This document shows, piece by piece, positions 11,967-25,194 of a DNA stretch of 64,000 nucleotides (position 1 is its first letter; each line of letters begins with the position of its first letter). Source of the stretch: Daucus carota subsp. sativus (taxonomy: Eukaryota; Streptophyta; Magnoliopsida; Apiales; Apiaceae); assembly GCF_001625215.2 (NCBI RefSeq), contig NC_030385.2, positions 44,727,598 to 44,791,597 on the forward strand. Direction: 5' to 3'. The position numbers were made by a program, and so were the translations under genes. The notes under the pieces are model-generated. The model made no database searches. It saw nothing but the letters and a program-made list of their open reading frames with translations, and was not told where the DNA came from.

Positions 11967-14900
11967 TATTTGAGTTTCTACACTTTTGTAATTATTGCTT
12001 TCCATAATTTCCTTAAGCTTGTTGTCGGCAGTAAAGAAAGTAAGGTACAATGTCATTGTACATGAAAAAGAATGACAGAAAATTGTGATTTTCTTTTTTA
12101 CAAAAGCAAATGGTGTTGAAGAGACCACTACCCTATCTGATTATAAAACAATTAAAGGCAGAAGTAATCACAGATGAGATGAGACTGGAAAAATGTAAAA
12201 ACTGGAAAGTGAAGATCTATATCATGTGGTGCTTTTGACCTTTGCATGATGAAGGCAACATTAGATGTGATGAAAACAAGAGAGAGGCCTACCACTGGAA
12301 TTTCTTTCGACAAGTCTATGGAGCCTGTACGTTTATAAGATAGAACCAAGGACCACTAATGAAGGCCCGTGCTGCCTTTTCTTCGTCTTGCCACATTTCG
12401 TGATGCTTACTGATGGCTTTGATACTTGCATAAAATTATGACCATATAAGCCCATGAGACCTGATCTCGTAATGTTAAATGTCAAAGTTAGGGAGTCGAT
12501 TGGTTTATCTTATTTTTCAGAAATAAAAATATATGTAGAATTATATTTTTTTTCAGTGACTTATTTGTACATATAAAGATGTTAGACACTTGTCAAATAT
12601 TTAATACTATATTTTTTTATGTTAATATGAAAAAAATCACAATTTTTTTTTATTTTCGATGTTTAAGAAAAGTAAACAGATGTTGGACATGATTTGGAAT
12701 TTTGGACAAGAGAGTTAGAGAGTCATTAGAAGACATAATCCGTAATGATAAGCGGAAGAATAAGAAGCAGAAGATTGCGCTTAAGCAGCTTTATTAAGCT
12801 TAGACACGACAGCACAATGATTTTGAGTGGCACGACGATGTGTCCCACTTGATCATAAACTGGTCCCCACCAGTACTGAAATGCTATATAATTCAACTTG
12901 AGCACTGTAGGCTTTTATAAAGATAAGTTAATTAAGACAAGGCGGGGAAAATTGGGGATATGACAACTATGTTTTAACAGTACTTAATTAAATTCGCATA
13001 CAGCGTACTTCCACGTTCACGGAAGTAAATAATTACGATGAAATTGACATGTCCGCAATAAAAATGAAAGCAACGTGAGATAATGTATTTCAATTTTCAA
13101 AATATAAGTGTTTTTATGGACAAAACTAATGTATAGAGTGCAGATTTTGACTTGCATAATTAACCCCTTTTAAAATGTTTTAAATGGGTTTTTCAACATG
13201 AATAAGAAGCTTTGTGTATGTCACTTGATTTCTTACACGTATCTAAAAGGAAAAGAGTATATAATCAAAGAATATTATTGAACTTTTTACTTCTTATATG
13301 TGAAAACATTAACTATATTTTTATCAAGCAAATAATATATAAAGAGATCAAAATGAGAATAGATTTTGGTGAGGTAATCAGAAATTAAAATAATTTGAGA
13401 ATAAAACTCAAAAGATTATTATCATTATTGATTATTTGAATTTAGCTAGGTTTCGTACAAAGAAATTTACTAAATTTTAAAAGAAAATTGTACATGTTTG
13501 AAAATATAAAAAAAAAATATTAAGTTTTATAATTCAACCTGAATTAGCTTTCACTAACCAATCCCACCCTAGTTAGTATCTCACACTAGACTAATTACGA
13601 GTCAATTGTACATTAAGATAATAATCTCTCGTTAATATTAGTTTAAACATTCCGTACGCGATTCGTTGTGGTTGACAATCTCTGTCAAGTCAACAGAATA
13701 ATGGAAGAAGCTAAATAAGTGGAGACTTCGCATGCTCTCTCTGTAGGCTGTGTAGGCACCCAGGAAGATATAAAAGGGACCAGCGCCTCTTGTCCCTTGT
13801 GGCCTCAATGATCATGCTAACATAACAAACTTGATTACATGTGTAAATTGTAATTATGTGATAATCAAGTATTAGCATAATAAACTTTTGTAAAAAGAAG
13901 GATTATCACGTAACAATATTAATTTTAAAAGCTTTTAGGTGGAAAGGCATTTCCGATCTTCGATTAGCCATTTTAAACAGCAGCTAGTAAAAATTCCCGT
14001 TCGAGTCTGTCTTTGACCGTATTTTTTTTCGAGTTGATGCATGTGATATTGACCTGGAATGGAGTTGCAAACTTGCAATGCGTTAGGTCTTCTGATGAGA
14101 CTTCTATAAAATATAATTCATAATAATTTTTTTAAATTTTAATTTCAGAATAAAAAATGATATTTAAATTTTTATTCAAAAAAATAAAAATTTAAAAAAA
14201 CGTTATGAAACTATATGCAAACAGCGGACGCAAAGAGCAGGCTGGGATATACATTACAGATTACTTTACTGTCCAAATTTAAATGACATTTTTACAGATT
14301 TTACACATATTAAAGAATTCTAAATAATTATATATTTTTTCATTTTTACCCATTATGATATTAACTTTTTATACTACCACATACTCTCCAGTCCTATTTT
14401 ATTTCAATACATATTTTAAAATATTAAAAATATCATATTTTCACATAAATTATTGACAAATAAACCAAACAATTTAAATGCAAAATAATATCGGTGTCTA
14501 AATCGAAGCAGGTATTTGTAGCATAACGAGAATTTATCAGCTTCTGCAATTCATCAGGAGTTATCGAACATAAAAAATTATCAAACAGACAGGTGAAAGA
14601 TAAAAGTGAGTGGGGAAAATTATAGGACTCGGTGCTGGTGGAGCGGTGGTACACGTTAATTCATCATGGAACGGTAAGGGATGTCTATTATGGTTATGGA
14701 TGGTGTCTACTCACTTGTATGCATTTGCATGTAGGGACCCAACTCCTGTAAGCTTTAACTCTTCCAAATCTGGTCCATGATTCTCTCCGAAAAAAGATCT
14801 GGTCGATAATTCTAAAAATTATCGATTTAGTTGATCTGTGAGAGAGATGTTTTGCTGATTTGATTTTGAAATGATTAAGTATTACATATGTTTCGAATTA

Positions 14901-16230
14901 GATAGGTTTTATCATATTTTTGATTGATCATTTGGTTCATGTTCTTTATAATATCGATATCAGAGCATAGTATCTTAACCCACTTTTAATTATTAAGGTG
15001 GGTTGAACTCCAACAATATTTTTTATATTTTTATAAATTTCTTGAGTTGTGTTCACTCGTATGCAATGAGATGAGAGGAAAATGTAATACAAATTATAAA
15101 AATATTTTCTGAAGAAAGAAAGAATATGAGATAACAATTACCGTATATGAGAGTTTAAAACTTTTATGATAAATATCATAAACATAGTGAACAATATTTT
15201 TTTACAAGATATGAGTTAGATTTGGAATTCAAATCATTTAAAATGAATAATTGAAAAACTTAAAATCATAATTTGTTATCCCAATTATTTTCATAATATC
15301 CTCTCTTCATCTATTTTAGTATTATAACTAAAAATTACAAGACAATCAAGCAAAAGAAAGTCAAGGAGAAACAAATAATAGGCACACAAAGGAATATAAA
15401 ATTGCCGAAGAAGGTTGGATGTTAGCTGAATGGGTAGGAAACTCCAGATTCAACTAATCAAACAATAATCCATCCACCGCCTTTTCATCCACATGCACAC
15501 GCCCATATGCACGATTTTACACTAATATAAAATTATAAATTATTAAATTATCAAACTTTTATTTGAAAGGTATCATAAATTATCATTAATTATATTAAAA
15601 TTTTATAATTTATTTTTAAAAATTCTGTCCTAAATAAAATTTTAAATTTTAAATATAAATTTTAAAATAAAATTAAAAACTATATTTATAAGAATTTTAA
15701 ACTATATGTCTGAGTCTTATGTCTCAAACATCATGTCACGTATCCATAAAATTTATTGTGCTAAACAGATGTTTGGTTTCATACTGAAAAAACCATTTTT
15801 TTTATTTTGAAAGTCAAAGGCTAAATTTGAAAAACAAATACGGGTTTCAACCCTATTTCTAGAAATATTAATCAAATTTACAAATTAAAAATATGAGAAT
15901 ATTATTTATTTTTGAAAATGATGCCCCATTCCAAATTAGATATTCCTTGCTAAATATATTAGCGCGTACAAGCGAGTATATAATTTATAATTTAGAATTT
16001 AATATCATTTATTTTATTAGTGGTTTATTATTGTTAGATGCTCATAATGATAATACTATTTTTTAGAAATTTAGCTTCTACAATAACTAGTATTAATAAT
16101 TCATTTTTTGTTATCTATTTGTAGATTTTTTCTTCATATTTATACGTGTTACTATGTTTTGTGATTTTTAAATCATATTTTTTATTTACAACGAAAATAT
16201 TTTTTATTTGTCTTAGAGATCATACGATGT

Positions 16231-16350
16231 TTCGTGTTTATGTTAAAGTAAAACGTTGAAAAAGAGTTAATTCGTGTTTATGTTAAAGTAAAACACTGAA
16301 AAAGAGTTAATTCGTGTTTATGTTAAAGTAAAACACTGAAAAAGAGTTAA
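16231..16350 (+). repeat. Three tandem 40-bp repeats
   Basis: Units at 16231-16270, 16271-16310 and 16311-16350, each starting TTCGTGTTTATGTTAAAGTA. The first differs at two bases (CG for CA/C); the other two are identical. A diverged relative of the unit occurs once at about 42112-42140, next to a Helitron-like end, so the unit may belong to a dispersed transposon family. Confidence 0.85.
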
Positions 16351-16825
16351 TTAGTGTTTGTTTTCGAATATAACACGAGTAAGAAGAGACATGTTTACGT
16401 ATTTTTCTTATTTGACTTAAACACAAATTGGTTTTGGAAAAGTTATATGAGTTGTGTTTATGTTCGTGTAGAATATGAGTATTTTTATCTGACTAAAATA
16501 TAAATTCGTTTAGATACTTCTTGCTTATCTGATTGAACTAGAAATCATCTCAATACTTGGCACAGATCTGGGTTTAATAAATTGCGTGTACTAAAGATGA
16601 AATCTACAAGCAGCAAAGGCCCGCATGAATCGAGTTTGTGATTCCGCACATCTGCACACAACTTAGCACACACATCCACTTTAGTTCTGCTAAAGTCGGG
16701 GGTGGTGGGGATGCTGGTGGAGCTCATATACTAACTCACATACTCCTCCTCATATTCATTTACTTGTTCACTACATTCGAGGCTCCCTTGCTTTCATTTT
16801 AAGCTCCTGCTCCACCTCTGTTTTT

Positions 16826-16983
16826 CTGTCTCTCTCCCTCTCCCCCAATCTCTCTCCCTAGTCTCTCTCTCTCCCCAATCTCTCTCCCTAATCTCTCTCT
16901 CTCTCCCTCTCTCTCCCTCTCTCTCTCTCCTAGACATACATATATCTTTATCTCTCTTGTTCTCTCTCTCTCTCTCTCCCGCT
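16826..16983 (+). promoter_or_regulatory. CT-rich tract in the leader/promoter of the DUF547 gene
   Basis: About 160 bp of CTCTCTCC-type repeats just upstream of the likely 5' leader of the DUF547 gene. Pyrimidine-rich patches of this kind are common near plant transcription starts. It also creates an artificial Arg/Glu-rich minus-strand ORF. Its role here is inferred from position only. Confidence 0.5.
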
Positions 16984-17017
16984 TTCTTCATCATACACAT
17001 ACATAAAATCCACTAAA

Positions 17018-17147
17018 ATGAGGACCCTGTTCTTCTTACTCCATCCAACTCAACCAAGGTCTCATCTCTCCCCCACCCTTCATTGCCTGCATATCTATCT
17101 TTATTCCCACTACACATTTTAATCTTCTACTCTGTTCTTGCAGCTAA
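17018..17147 (+). other. Possible upstream ORF spanning a leader intron of the DUF547 gene
   Basis: An ATG at 17018 opens a short frame that crosses a plausible GT-AG leader intron (17059-17143; acceptor TTCTTGCAG) and ends at TAA directly after it, giving 14 codons. The main ATG follows 23 nt later. If the leader is transcribed and spliced this way, it would be a uORF able to lower translation. No transcript evidence is available here. Confidence 0.3.
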
Positions 17148-17170
17148 ACAAACCATAACTACCTCACCAA

Positions 17171-20100
17171 ATGAACACCAACATGAAGACTAGTCTGCAC
17201 AAAGCTTCTCCATTGAAACGTGAAAAAGTAAGATAGCTAATCATACACACACACTTCCTTAATTTTTAACCACCTTTACAACCTTATCAACGTGTTAAAT
17301 AACCACCCTCTCTTCTTCTACACTTTTCTTTAATTATTATTCTCACGACCTCAACTTGTTTACATAATTGCATTTACACTACATGCTCATTATTTTGTTT
17401 ATGTTATGCCTGCAACTTTTTTGGGAAAATTTGAGAAGCTAAAGATTTTCAGAAGCATTGACAAAGTAGGAATCTTTGATGAAATTTTGTGTGCCCTTAT
17501 TGATAATCATTCTAATATTCGATTTTTCGATTTTAAGCTGATCAATTTCGAAACTTTTATTTGTCTTGTTCCTTGTGAATTATAATTTTCTATGCCTTGT
17601 AAAGTTGGTTAGTGTATCACATTCTTATCCAAGAAAGGGTATCAAACTAATTTTATTCTTTTGGTATGTCTGTCTATAAATATGTAAATGATCTGTTTCT
17701 TTCCTAGCTAGATTCAATAACTTTATTCATTGTGTTTATTTGTGTAATCTGCTTTTATATGTTTGAAGGAAGCCACTGATATGCAGAAGAGCAAGATAAT
17801 GGATGCTGAGAAGGCAAGTACTAGTAATAGAAGAAGCGTAATTCGACAGAGGAAAATGGCTCTGCAACAAGATGTAAAGTTGTTATCTTTTTATCTTTAA
17901 TTGATTTTTGATTGTCTGCTCAATTGTGTTTATTGTGAGAATTTTGCCTGATTTTAGGTGGATAAGCTGAAGAAAAGGCTTAGACATGAAGAGAGTGTTC
18001 ATCGAGCTTTAGAGAGGGCTTTTAGTAGGCCTCTGGGAGCACTTCCTCGCCTTCCTCCTTTTCTGCCTCAGCCTGTTAGTTCTGTTTCCTGTCTTGTAAA
18101 TTTTTTAATACATTATTGTTTGCATGGGGAAATTAATGTCCAAAATGATCGGTATGCTGGAAGGGGAGTAATTGGATGAATTAACTGAGAAGCAATGTCG
18201 AATTTGGTGATAAAGTCTAGGACTTAATTTAGTTTTTTTTTCTGCAATATGTGCTGTTTTTGGTGTGAAGTCATTGTGCCAATTTGATAATCATCTAAAT
18301 TTGATATTCTTAGACGCTGGAGCTTCTAGCTGAAGTGGCTGTTTTGGAAGAGGAAGTTGTTCGGCTGGAAGAACAGGTTGTGCAATTTAGGCAAGGACTG
18401 TATCAGGAAGCTATATATACCTCATCTTCCAAAAGGAACATGGAAAATTCTGGTGATTTATATGACCCGCGCCATGTTCAAGACCGCAGACATAAGCGGT
18501 CCAACTCCTCTCTTCAAAATGAACCATGTGCATCGACATCCACACCAATGAACATGCCCTCACTCCCCGGTAATGTGCTAAAATTGTCAGCAATCCCTTA
18601 TCTACTCGTACTTTTATGTGACACTTATCTAAATAAAGCGTGAATTGTTTTTATTGTTGATTCTACCTAAAAGAGAATGGGCAAGGGAAAGAGAATATAT
18701 CATGCACAACTTCCTTCAAGGACAAGCAGCCGTTAACAAGATTAAGAGACCAAACAAGTCGGGTTCCAGTCAAGAAAGGTCCAATTGATAATAGGTTAGA
18801 AGTGAAGCATTTAGATCCTCCCAAACTACAGGTGCAAAATGATCTAATTCGATTTTTCCTAGTCACAGATTTATTTTTTCATGATTTTGATTGTGACTTT
18901 CGTTTTGATTTCCAGCAAGGCAAAGTAATTAACAATGTTTCTACATACGGAGAGATCCCTGCAATACAGAATGATAGGTCATCAGGAGATCAGAATCCGA
19001 ACAAGATATCTGAGAGTATTCTAAAATGCTTGATGAATATTTTTGTAAGAATGAGCTCAGTCAAGAATAGGGGTACAACAGAGACCTTGCCATCTTTATC
19101 AGCACTAAATTCGCAGAACTACGAAAAATCAGAGTTTAAGGATCCTTATGACATCTGTTTTGAATTTGGGGATAGAGATATTGGCGCATACGCAAATTTT
19201 TTTGCATTTGATACTGCCTCGATCAATTCTAGCAGAACAGCAATTTCGGTGTTTCTAGTTCGCAGGCTAAAGTAAGTTACTGCCGCGATAAAAGATTTAT
19301 CCTCCTTTCCAATTTTGGCTGCTAGATGTTATGCTAATTTACTTCTTCATTCTTTCAGACTTTTACTAGGAAAGTTATCTGCAGTTGATCTTAAGGGTTT
19401 GACTCATCAAGAGAAGCTTGCCTTTTGGATTAACACTTACAATTCATGCATGATGAATGTATGAAGAGTTCACCTGAAGTAAATATATGTGAATATCATA
19501 TATGTGATGATCCATTTACTAATTCTGAAATGCTTTTTGGTTTAGGCATTTCTAGAACATGGGATACCGGCAAGCCCTGAGATGGTTGTTGCACTGATGC
19601 AAAAGGTAAAACAACCATATGCTGTAATAGCTCAGTTAAATTGTTGCATTTACCCTTATGGTTCAAATGTTTAGGGACCGTCTTACAACACAGCTCTGAA
19701 GGATTAAGGGTCATAGTTCAATCATAATGTACTTAGCATACATGAGACCATTAATTGACAATATATGTTTCTTCTGCTGCAGGCAACAATAAATGTTGGG
19801 GGACACTTGCTAAATGCAATAACCATTGAACATTTCATACTCAGACTACCTTATCACTCGAAATATGTGAGTTCATTTTCAGAAACCAAACCTCTGTCTT
19901 CATTAGGCGTCGAAAATTATATTATCTGACCACATGCTATATTAATGAATTGCGGACAGACTTTTGCAAAGGGTTCCAAAAATGATGAGATGACAGCACG
20001 AAGTACCTACGGATTGGAGTTATCTGAACCATTAGTAACATTTGCACTATCCTGTGGAAGTTGGTCCTCCCCTGCTGTAAGTTATTAATGCACAAAAACA

Positions 20101-20566
20101 TAGGGGCTTTCAATTTGTGTACTTACAAGAGGTTGGATACATAAACATTTATAAACAGTCAGTACTAATAATTCTAAATAATTTGTCAGTATTCAGGGGT
20201 TACCGATTACATCCTCAGTAACTGAAAAAATTCATTTCAATTTAATTTTTTTAATTGAAGGTGCGAGTTTATACTGCGCTTGAGGTTGAAAACGAATTGG
20301 ATGTGGCAAAAAGGGAGTATTTGCAGGCTTCAATTGGCATTTGTACGACAAACAATATATTTGCAATCCCAAAACTGTTGGACTGGTATTTGCTAGATTT
20401 TGCAAAGGATCTCGAGTCATTGCTAGATTGGATATGCCTTCAGCTACCGAGTGAACTTGGAAAAGAAGCGCTTCAGTGCCTTGAGAGAGCAAAACCTGAC
20501 TCACTATCGAAGTCTGTCCAGGTTGTTCCGTATGATTTCAGTTTCAGGTATCTTTTGCACACATAA
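17171..20566 (+). CDS. DUF547 protein with N-terminal MIP1-type leucine zipper (11 exons, 571 aa)
   Basis: Plant-specific family whose biochemical role is not settled; the N-terminal zipper is named after a ternary complex factor that binds MADS proteins. Exons: 17171-17227, 17769-17873, 17958-18074, 18314-18569, 18674-18831, 18916-19271, 19359-19458, 19546-19605, 19783-19866, 19960-20076, 20261-20566. They sum to 1716 nt with all joins in frame. Residues ~40-130 form a basic, heptad-rich coiled coil ([20 protein letters not shown], then [19 protein letters not shown]). Residues ~130-345 are polar and low-complexity. DUF547 covers about 345-475 ([54 protein letters not shown]). The chain ends [14 protein letters not shown], as usual for the family. 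The ATG at 17171 is the first in frame after the probable leader intron. Confidence 0.92.
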
Positions 20567-22847
20567 GGTTTACACCATATAGTCTCTTGTCTGCATAGTT
20601 TCAGTCAAATCCGTACACGAATATGATATATAATCACCAAGGTAAATATATACTCATTACTCCTTACCAGTAGTCAGAATGTAAGGGAGCAAGATTTCTT
20701 TGTAATTCTTAGCAGTTGTAATTAGTATTCTTTGTATTTGCTCTTATGGTAGGATAATACATGAAATAGAAAATATGTAATGATCCCTTCACTCCGACTC
20801 AGCGAGTAGAGATCAACTACTTTGAAAATTACTGAGAGCAATACTAGAACAATGTTGCCTCATAATCAATCTACCTGTCTTGCATTCCTTTCTCTGCGAA
20901 AGTAGCATTTATTTTACCAGATGTGTTCCTTTATTATCATGCTTTACTACTATCGAAAGCCAATCTGTTATATCGGGCTCTCTTAAAGATCTGGAGAGGG
21001 GTGATGTTTACCTAACCTAGGAGATATGAGTAGAAAGATATCCATATCAGTATTATTCAGGATATTTCTTTTCTTCCCTGTATTGATAGCCAACTAGAAT
21101 GAATAATTAATGGGAATTGATCACAAATGTGCTATTAATGAATTATAGGTGTAAACAATGACATTCCATAATTCTGGGTATGTAGTTGAGGATGTTCAGC
21201 CTAGTAATGATCTTAACATCTCGAAAAAGAAAGGGTTGCTATAGTCTTTTAATTAGTTAGTCTCTCCATATCAGTACCATTACTCGTATTACTAATACCG
21301 TAGTCTAGTGGATATCTCTCTTCTCCCGATAACATAAAATTGAGAGTTCGAGGCTCAACAGACACATGTTTGTGCGAGTATCAGGGTAAGGGTTCGACGT
21401 CTGCCATCAGTAGCTGGCTTTGAGCTGTTACATGTGAGATAAAATGCTTTCTCTATTGACTTGGTTAAAATTGGCAAGGATATAATGACATGAAGATACC
21501 ATCAAATACTGAACTGTAAAGAGGAGTAGGTAATGTGTTGAAGTGATGAATTGTGAGATTCTTGAGATAATGCTGTCACCAAAGATACCTTAGTGTTCTC
21601 ATTAGGAATCCTAAGATCTCTGCATTTGGAACATTAGCATCATCTTTGACTAATAATCATTTGCTTTCTAATCACCTCCCATATAATATTACACTTAATT
21701 AAGCTATGATTACTTGATTAGTGTGGAAGCAAGCTTACTGACAAAAATGAGAATAATATATCTAAGTTAGGGAATAATTGTTTACTGCCCGGTTATAGTC
21801 CAATTGTTAATACTATATCGTATAATAACTTGTCCCCACCGACCTTAATAATATATGCATATATATTATGCATTTTTGATAAAAAAAAATTTGTTTTGCT
21901 TTCATGGTTGTGGAGCTGGACTTTCGAGTGAAAATATAAGTTCGAATTCAACTTGTGACAATAAAATTGTTTTGTCAAGAGGTTTTTTCACCCCGCTAGG
22001 CTAAAATCATAGTTTCGTCCCGGACGAGGATAACTAAAAACAATGTAGTTACAACAACAAGAGACATATAATATTTTTAATAAGAAATAAAAAAGTTGGT
22101 CCTGTCCTGAGAATAGATTATGAAGAAACAACAGCTATGGAGCCCAGAACATGTGATAGAGGTGGTTGGTATTTGGAGCCAGCCATGCAGCTTGCCAACC
22201 AGAATCTAAGCTTGTCTCATGCTCAAGCAAATACAAGGAGATTAAATATTATAAATATATAAAGTAGAACCAGAATGGTCCCATAATCTGTGCACTTGAT
22301 TATTTAGTTGTTACAAATTCACGAAAAGAACAAAGTGTCTTTTCTTGAAATGGAGGACCCCTAGCCCTTTAGTGCATACTGCTAAGCCCATATGGAAGAA
22401 AGCTTGTGCATTTCCTTAAAGGTGCTCAATCATGAATTTGCATAACTTACTAGCTGTTTCTGTTTTTTCTCGAGTAGGATCATGCCAAAAACTTGTCACA
22501 AGCTTACCCTTAGGTTAAACGAGTACTTAGTTCAAAATTCTTGTGTACTCGGACTACCGGGAAGAAATTTGAGGAAGGTTTTCATCCTGATTTTTAGTTA
22601 AAATTCCATGGGAAAAAATAGATAAGAGAAAATGGTCTAAATCCAATAATTTGGAGTTAGAAATGTCTTAAATATCACATCCGAAAACTACGATCATGTA
22701 CACCACATGAAAACTCTATATCATGTAGCTTGAGGGTTTATAACAATAAAACACTATACTATAGCTAATGTTGGGATTTCAAGGGTGTAGCCTTACAGGT
22801 GTTTTATTATAGATTTGTTAAAGAAATGATAAATAATATACGATATA
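20567..22847. other. Intergenic region downstream of the DUF547 gene
   Basis: Contains the 3' untranslated region and about 2 kb of AT-rich sequence without a supported gene. The only recognisable structure is a tRNA-like promoter pair near 21301-21355, listed separately. Confidence 0.5.
21301..21440 (+). mobile_element. Possible tRNA-derived SINE head
   Basis: TAGTCTAGTGG at 21301-21311 fits an RNA polymerase III A box, and AGTTCGAGGCT at 21345-21355 fits a B box, with tRNA-like spacing of about 34 bp. No clean acceptor-stem pairing is visible, so a functional tRNA is unlikely. I could not place a 3' end, tail or target duplication. Confidence 0.35.
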
Positions 22848-23093
22848 GGGGGCGTTTGTTTACTCCTTTTAAGCCAGTTTCTCGGTTATAAGTTAGAAGC
22901 ACTTATTTCATATTGTTTGTGTAATAAGTCAAAAAGCACTTATAGAAAACTAGGAATGCTACTTTTGTTTCAGGGTTTCTACTTCTTTCCCAAACACTTT
23001 AATCACTTATAAGTCTTAACTTGCTTCTAAAATCTACTCCACTTTTTTATTTTAAGCAAAAAGCACTTATTTTAAACTCACTCAAACGGCCTC
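22848..23093. mobile_element. MITE-like inverted repeat, probably hAT type
   Basis: Ends read GGGGGCGTTTGTTTACTCC and (complement of the right end) GAGGCCGTTTGAGTGAGTT. Internal arms pair through TTATAAGTTAGAAGCACTTA and its near-complement. The ends resemble plant hAT MITEs. I did not find a clear 8-bp target duplication. Confidence 0.5.
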
Positions 23094-23663
23094 ATAGTAT
23101 TTTTATTTTTTAATTAAAATTATATAATATTTCAGACATTATTTTTTTAGAAACTTTGATAAAAGAATCTAGAATTAGCTATAGATCTTGGAGAGTTGTT
23201 TCTTGAACCGGAATTTTTTTTTTTTTGGGCCACCGATCAGAGTTGTGAAATGGTGCTTGTCCTTTTTTGATAATTGTAACTTTGTTTAAATGTGTAAATT
23301 TAAGTAACAATCGTGGTCCTCAGTGACTGGTGGACCTTGAGTCTGAACTGGATGAAGAAAGTGCCACACTGTCATGTTCAGATCCTTGCCCCTTTGGATT
23401 CTTCTTACGAGTTATATATAACTTGGTCAAAGATATCAATAAATTTAATTTTATGTGTTTTTTCTCATGTTTGTTGGATTTGATTTTGGATGTAACGAAA
23501 GATACAAAATAACAAATCCAGCCCAACGTCTTGGCCTACTTTGGACACTAGGCCCAACTGGATTGGGCCAGTCCTCTTTGCTATCAGACCTCGGCCTGTA
23601 AGATGTTTAATAAGATCGCTCTGGAAAAAGGTGGGAACCAAAACGAAAAATCTTAATTCCAAA

Positions 23664-24102
23664 GAGTAAAGTGCACCGTGTGTAATACTACTTTACTTAA
23701 CACACCATTTGCAATACTATAGTTCAAAATCAAGCATTTGGAATATCAAACTTTGTACTTGATTACACTTTGTTGTATTTTGTTAATTTGGATTAACTCC
23801 GTTAGTAATTTAAGGAGTAAAGTGCATTTTGTGTACTCGCATTTTACTCAAAAACTTCATTTGCAATACTCTAGTTGAAAATTTATAGTAAAATGCGAGT
23901 ACACAAAATGCACTTTAAGTAAAGTACGAGTACACAAAGTGCACTTTACTCTCTAGATTATTAACGGAGTTAACCAAAATTAATGGAATGCAACAAAATG
24001 TAATGAAATACAAAAATTGATATTGCAAATGCTCGATTTTGAATTACAGTATTACAAGTGGTGTCTTGAGTAAAATGCGAGTACCATAAATGCACTTTAC
24101 TC
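23664..24102. mobile_element. Mutator-type foldback MITE with nested palindromes
   Basis: A 439-bp element with termini GAGTAAAGTGCA / TGCACTTTACTC and a perfect 9-bp target duplication AATTCCAAA (23655-23663 and 24103-24111), as made by Mutator-like transposases. Inside, relatives of the same terminus occur again in both orientations (about 23815-23950, with GTACTCGCATTTTACT and its complement), so one inverted repeat sits inside another. No coding capacity. Confidence 0.85.
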
Positions 24103-24692
24103 AATTCCAAAACAGCTCTTAAAAGTAGCATAGGAAGTGTTTTTGATTTTAAATTGAAAAAAAATATTTTTTTTAAGATAAAAAATAAGAATCTGATTTA
24201 TTAGTGAAAATATATGTATTAATAAGAGGCAAGTTTTAAAGATATATGTTTAGACAAACAATAAGAATCGGGTTTATTGTTAAAAAGATATTAGTATGAG
24301 CTAGTTTTAAGAAATTTTGATGATTTCCTCAAAAAAAAAAAGAAATTTTGATGATTTTATATGATAAAAATTAATATCATCATTCGATTAATTTTATTTA
24401 TATTATTATATTTTTTATATTTTTAATAATTTATAAATTATTATAAAATAAAATCATTTTAAAGAATAATTAATCTAATCACTATCTGTTATATAAAATT
24501 TCGCCACAGGGGCTCCTAGTTTCAAATACCATGTTCTTTTTAATCAACCAAATACCGTATCGTTGGTTTCTGGATATAGATCGCACGGGGAGATCAAGTG
24601 ACGTATGGCGATAATATAAAGGTGGTATTTAGGAGTCCGGATCCTCTATCCCCTCTTTGTGTCTCCCTACGTGTCCCCTCTTTTTTATTGGT

Positions 24693-24800
24693 CAGTTCTT
24701 TTACTTATCACGTGATCTATAATTCTATGATTCTTAATTATTTTCTCAGTTCTTTTACTTATCACGTGATCTATAATTCTATGATTCTTAATTATTTTCT
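24693..24800 (+). repeat. Tandem duplication, 54-bp unit
   Basis: Units 24693-24746 and 24747-24800 look identical. Each contains the palindrome ATCACGTGAT, which includes a G-box core (CACGTG). The duplication starts inside the left inverted terminus of the surrounding Mutator-like element. Confidence 0.9.
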
Positions 24801-24860
24801 CACGGAGCTTATTATATAAACTTTTTCAAATCTATAGAAATATATCTCAATTATTTAAAT

Positions 24861-25194
24861 ATCTTTTTCATATAGTACATAATCAACTAAAAATATTTTT
24901 TACATGATATAAATATAATATTATATAGTAACTTTATTTTTATGTTTTCTACATGAAATAATTAATTAAAATTTTGAAAATTTTAATATTACTAAATTTA
25001 AAAGCAAAAATATACTTTATTTACATTATCTTTTCCATATAGTACATAATCAACTAAAAATATTTTTTACATGATATAAATATAATACTATGCAGTAATT
25101 TTATGTTAAGTTTTTTCTATATTAAATAATTAATTAAAATTTTGTAAACTTTAATATTATTAAATTTGAAAGCAGAAAACTTTCTTTATGACTT
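24861..25194 (+). repeat. Diverged tandem duplication, ~167-bp unit
   Basis: The stretch starting ATCTTTTTCATATAGTACAT at 24861 recurs at 25028 with scattered differences, ending in AATTAATTAAAATTTTG and the following A/T run. It fills most of the core of the surrounding element. Confidence 0.8.

Larger units (their letters stand above)
10071..16800. other. Intergenic region between HEMD and the DUF547 gene
   Basis: No supported protein gene. ORFs near 10838-11129 overlap on both strands and resemble no family I know. The stretch holds the HEMD 3' untranslated region, a Stowaway-like MITE at 11732-11966, AT-rich sequence, and three 40-bp tandem repeats at 16231-16350. Confidence 0.6.

Noticed and set aside
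16231..16350. CRISPR-like array of 40-bp repeats
   Set aside because: The units are directly adjacent with no spacers, in plant nuclear DNA; a simple tandem repeat.
16794..17000. Arg/Glu-rich minus-strand ORF
   Set aside because: Complement of the CT-rich leader of the DUF547 gene.
21301..21372. Functional tRNA gene
   Set aside because: A and B boxes are present but acceptor and anticodon stems do not pair; kept only as a possible SINE head.
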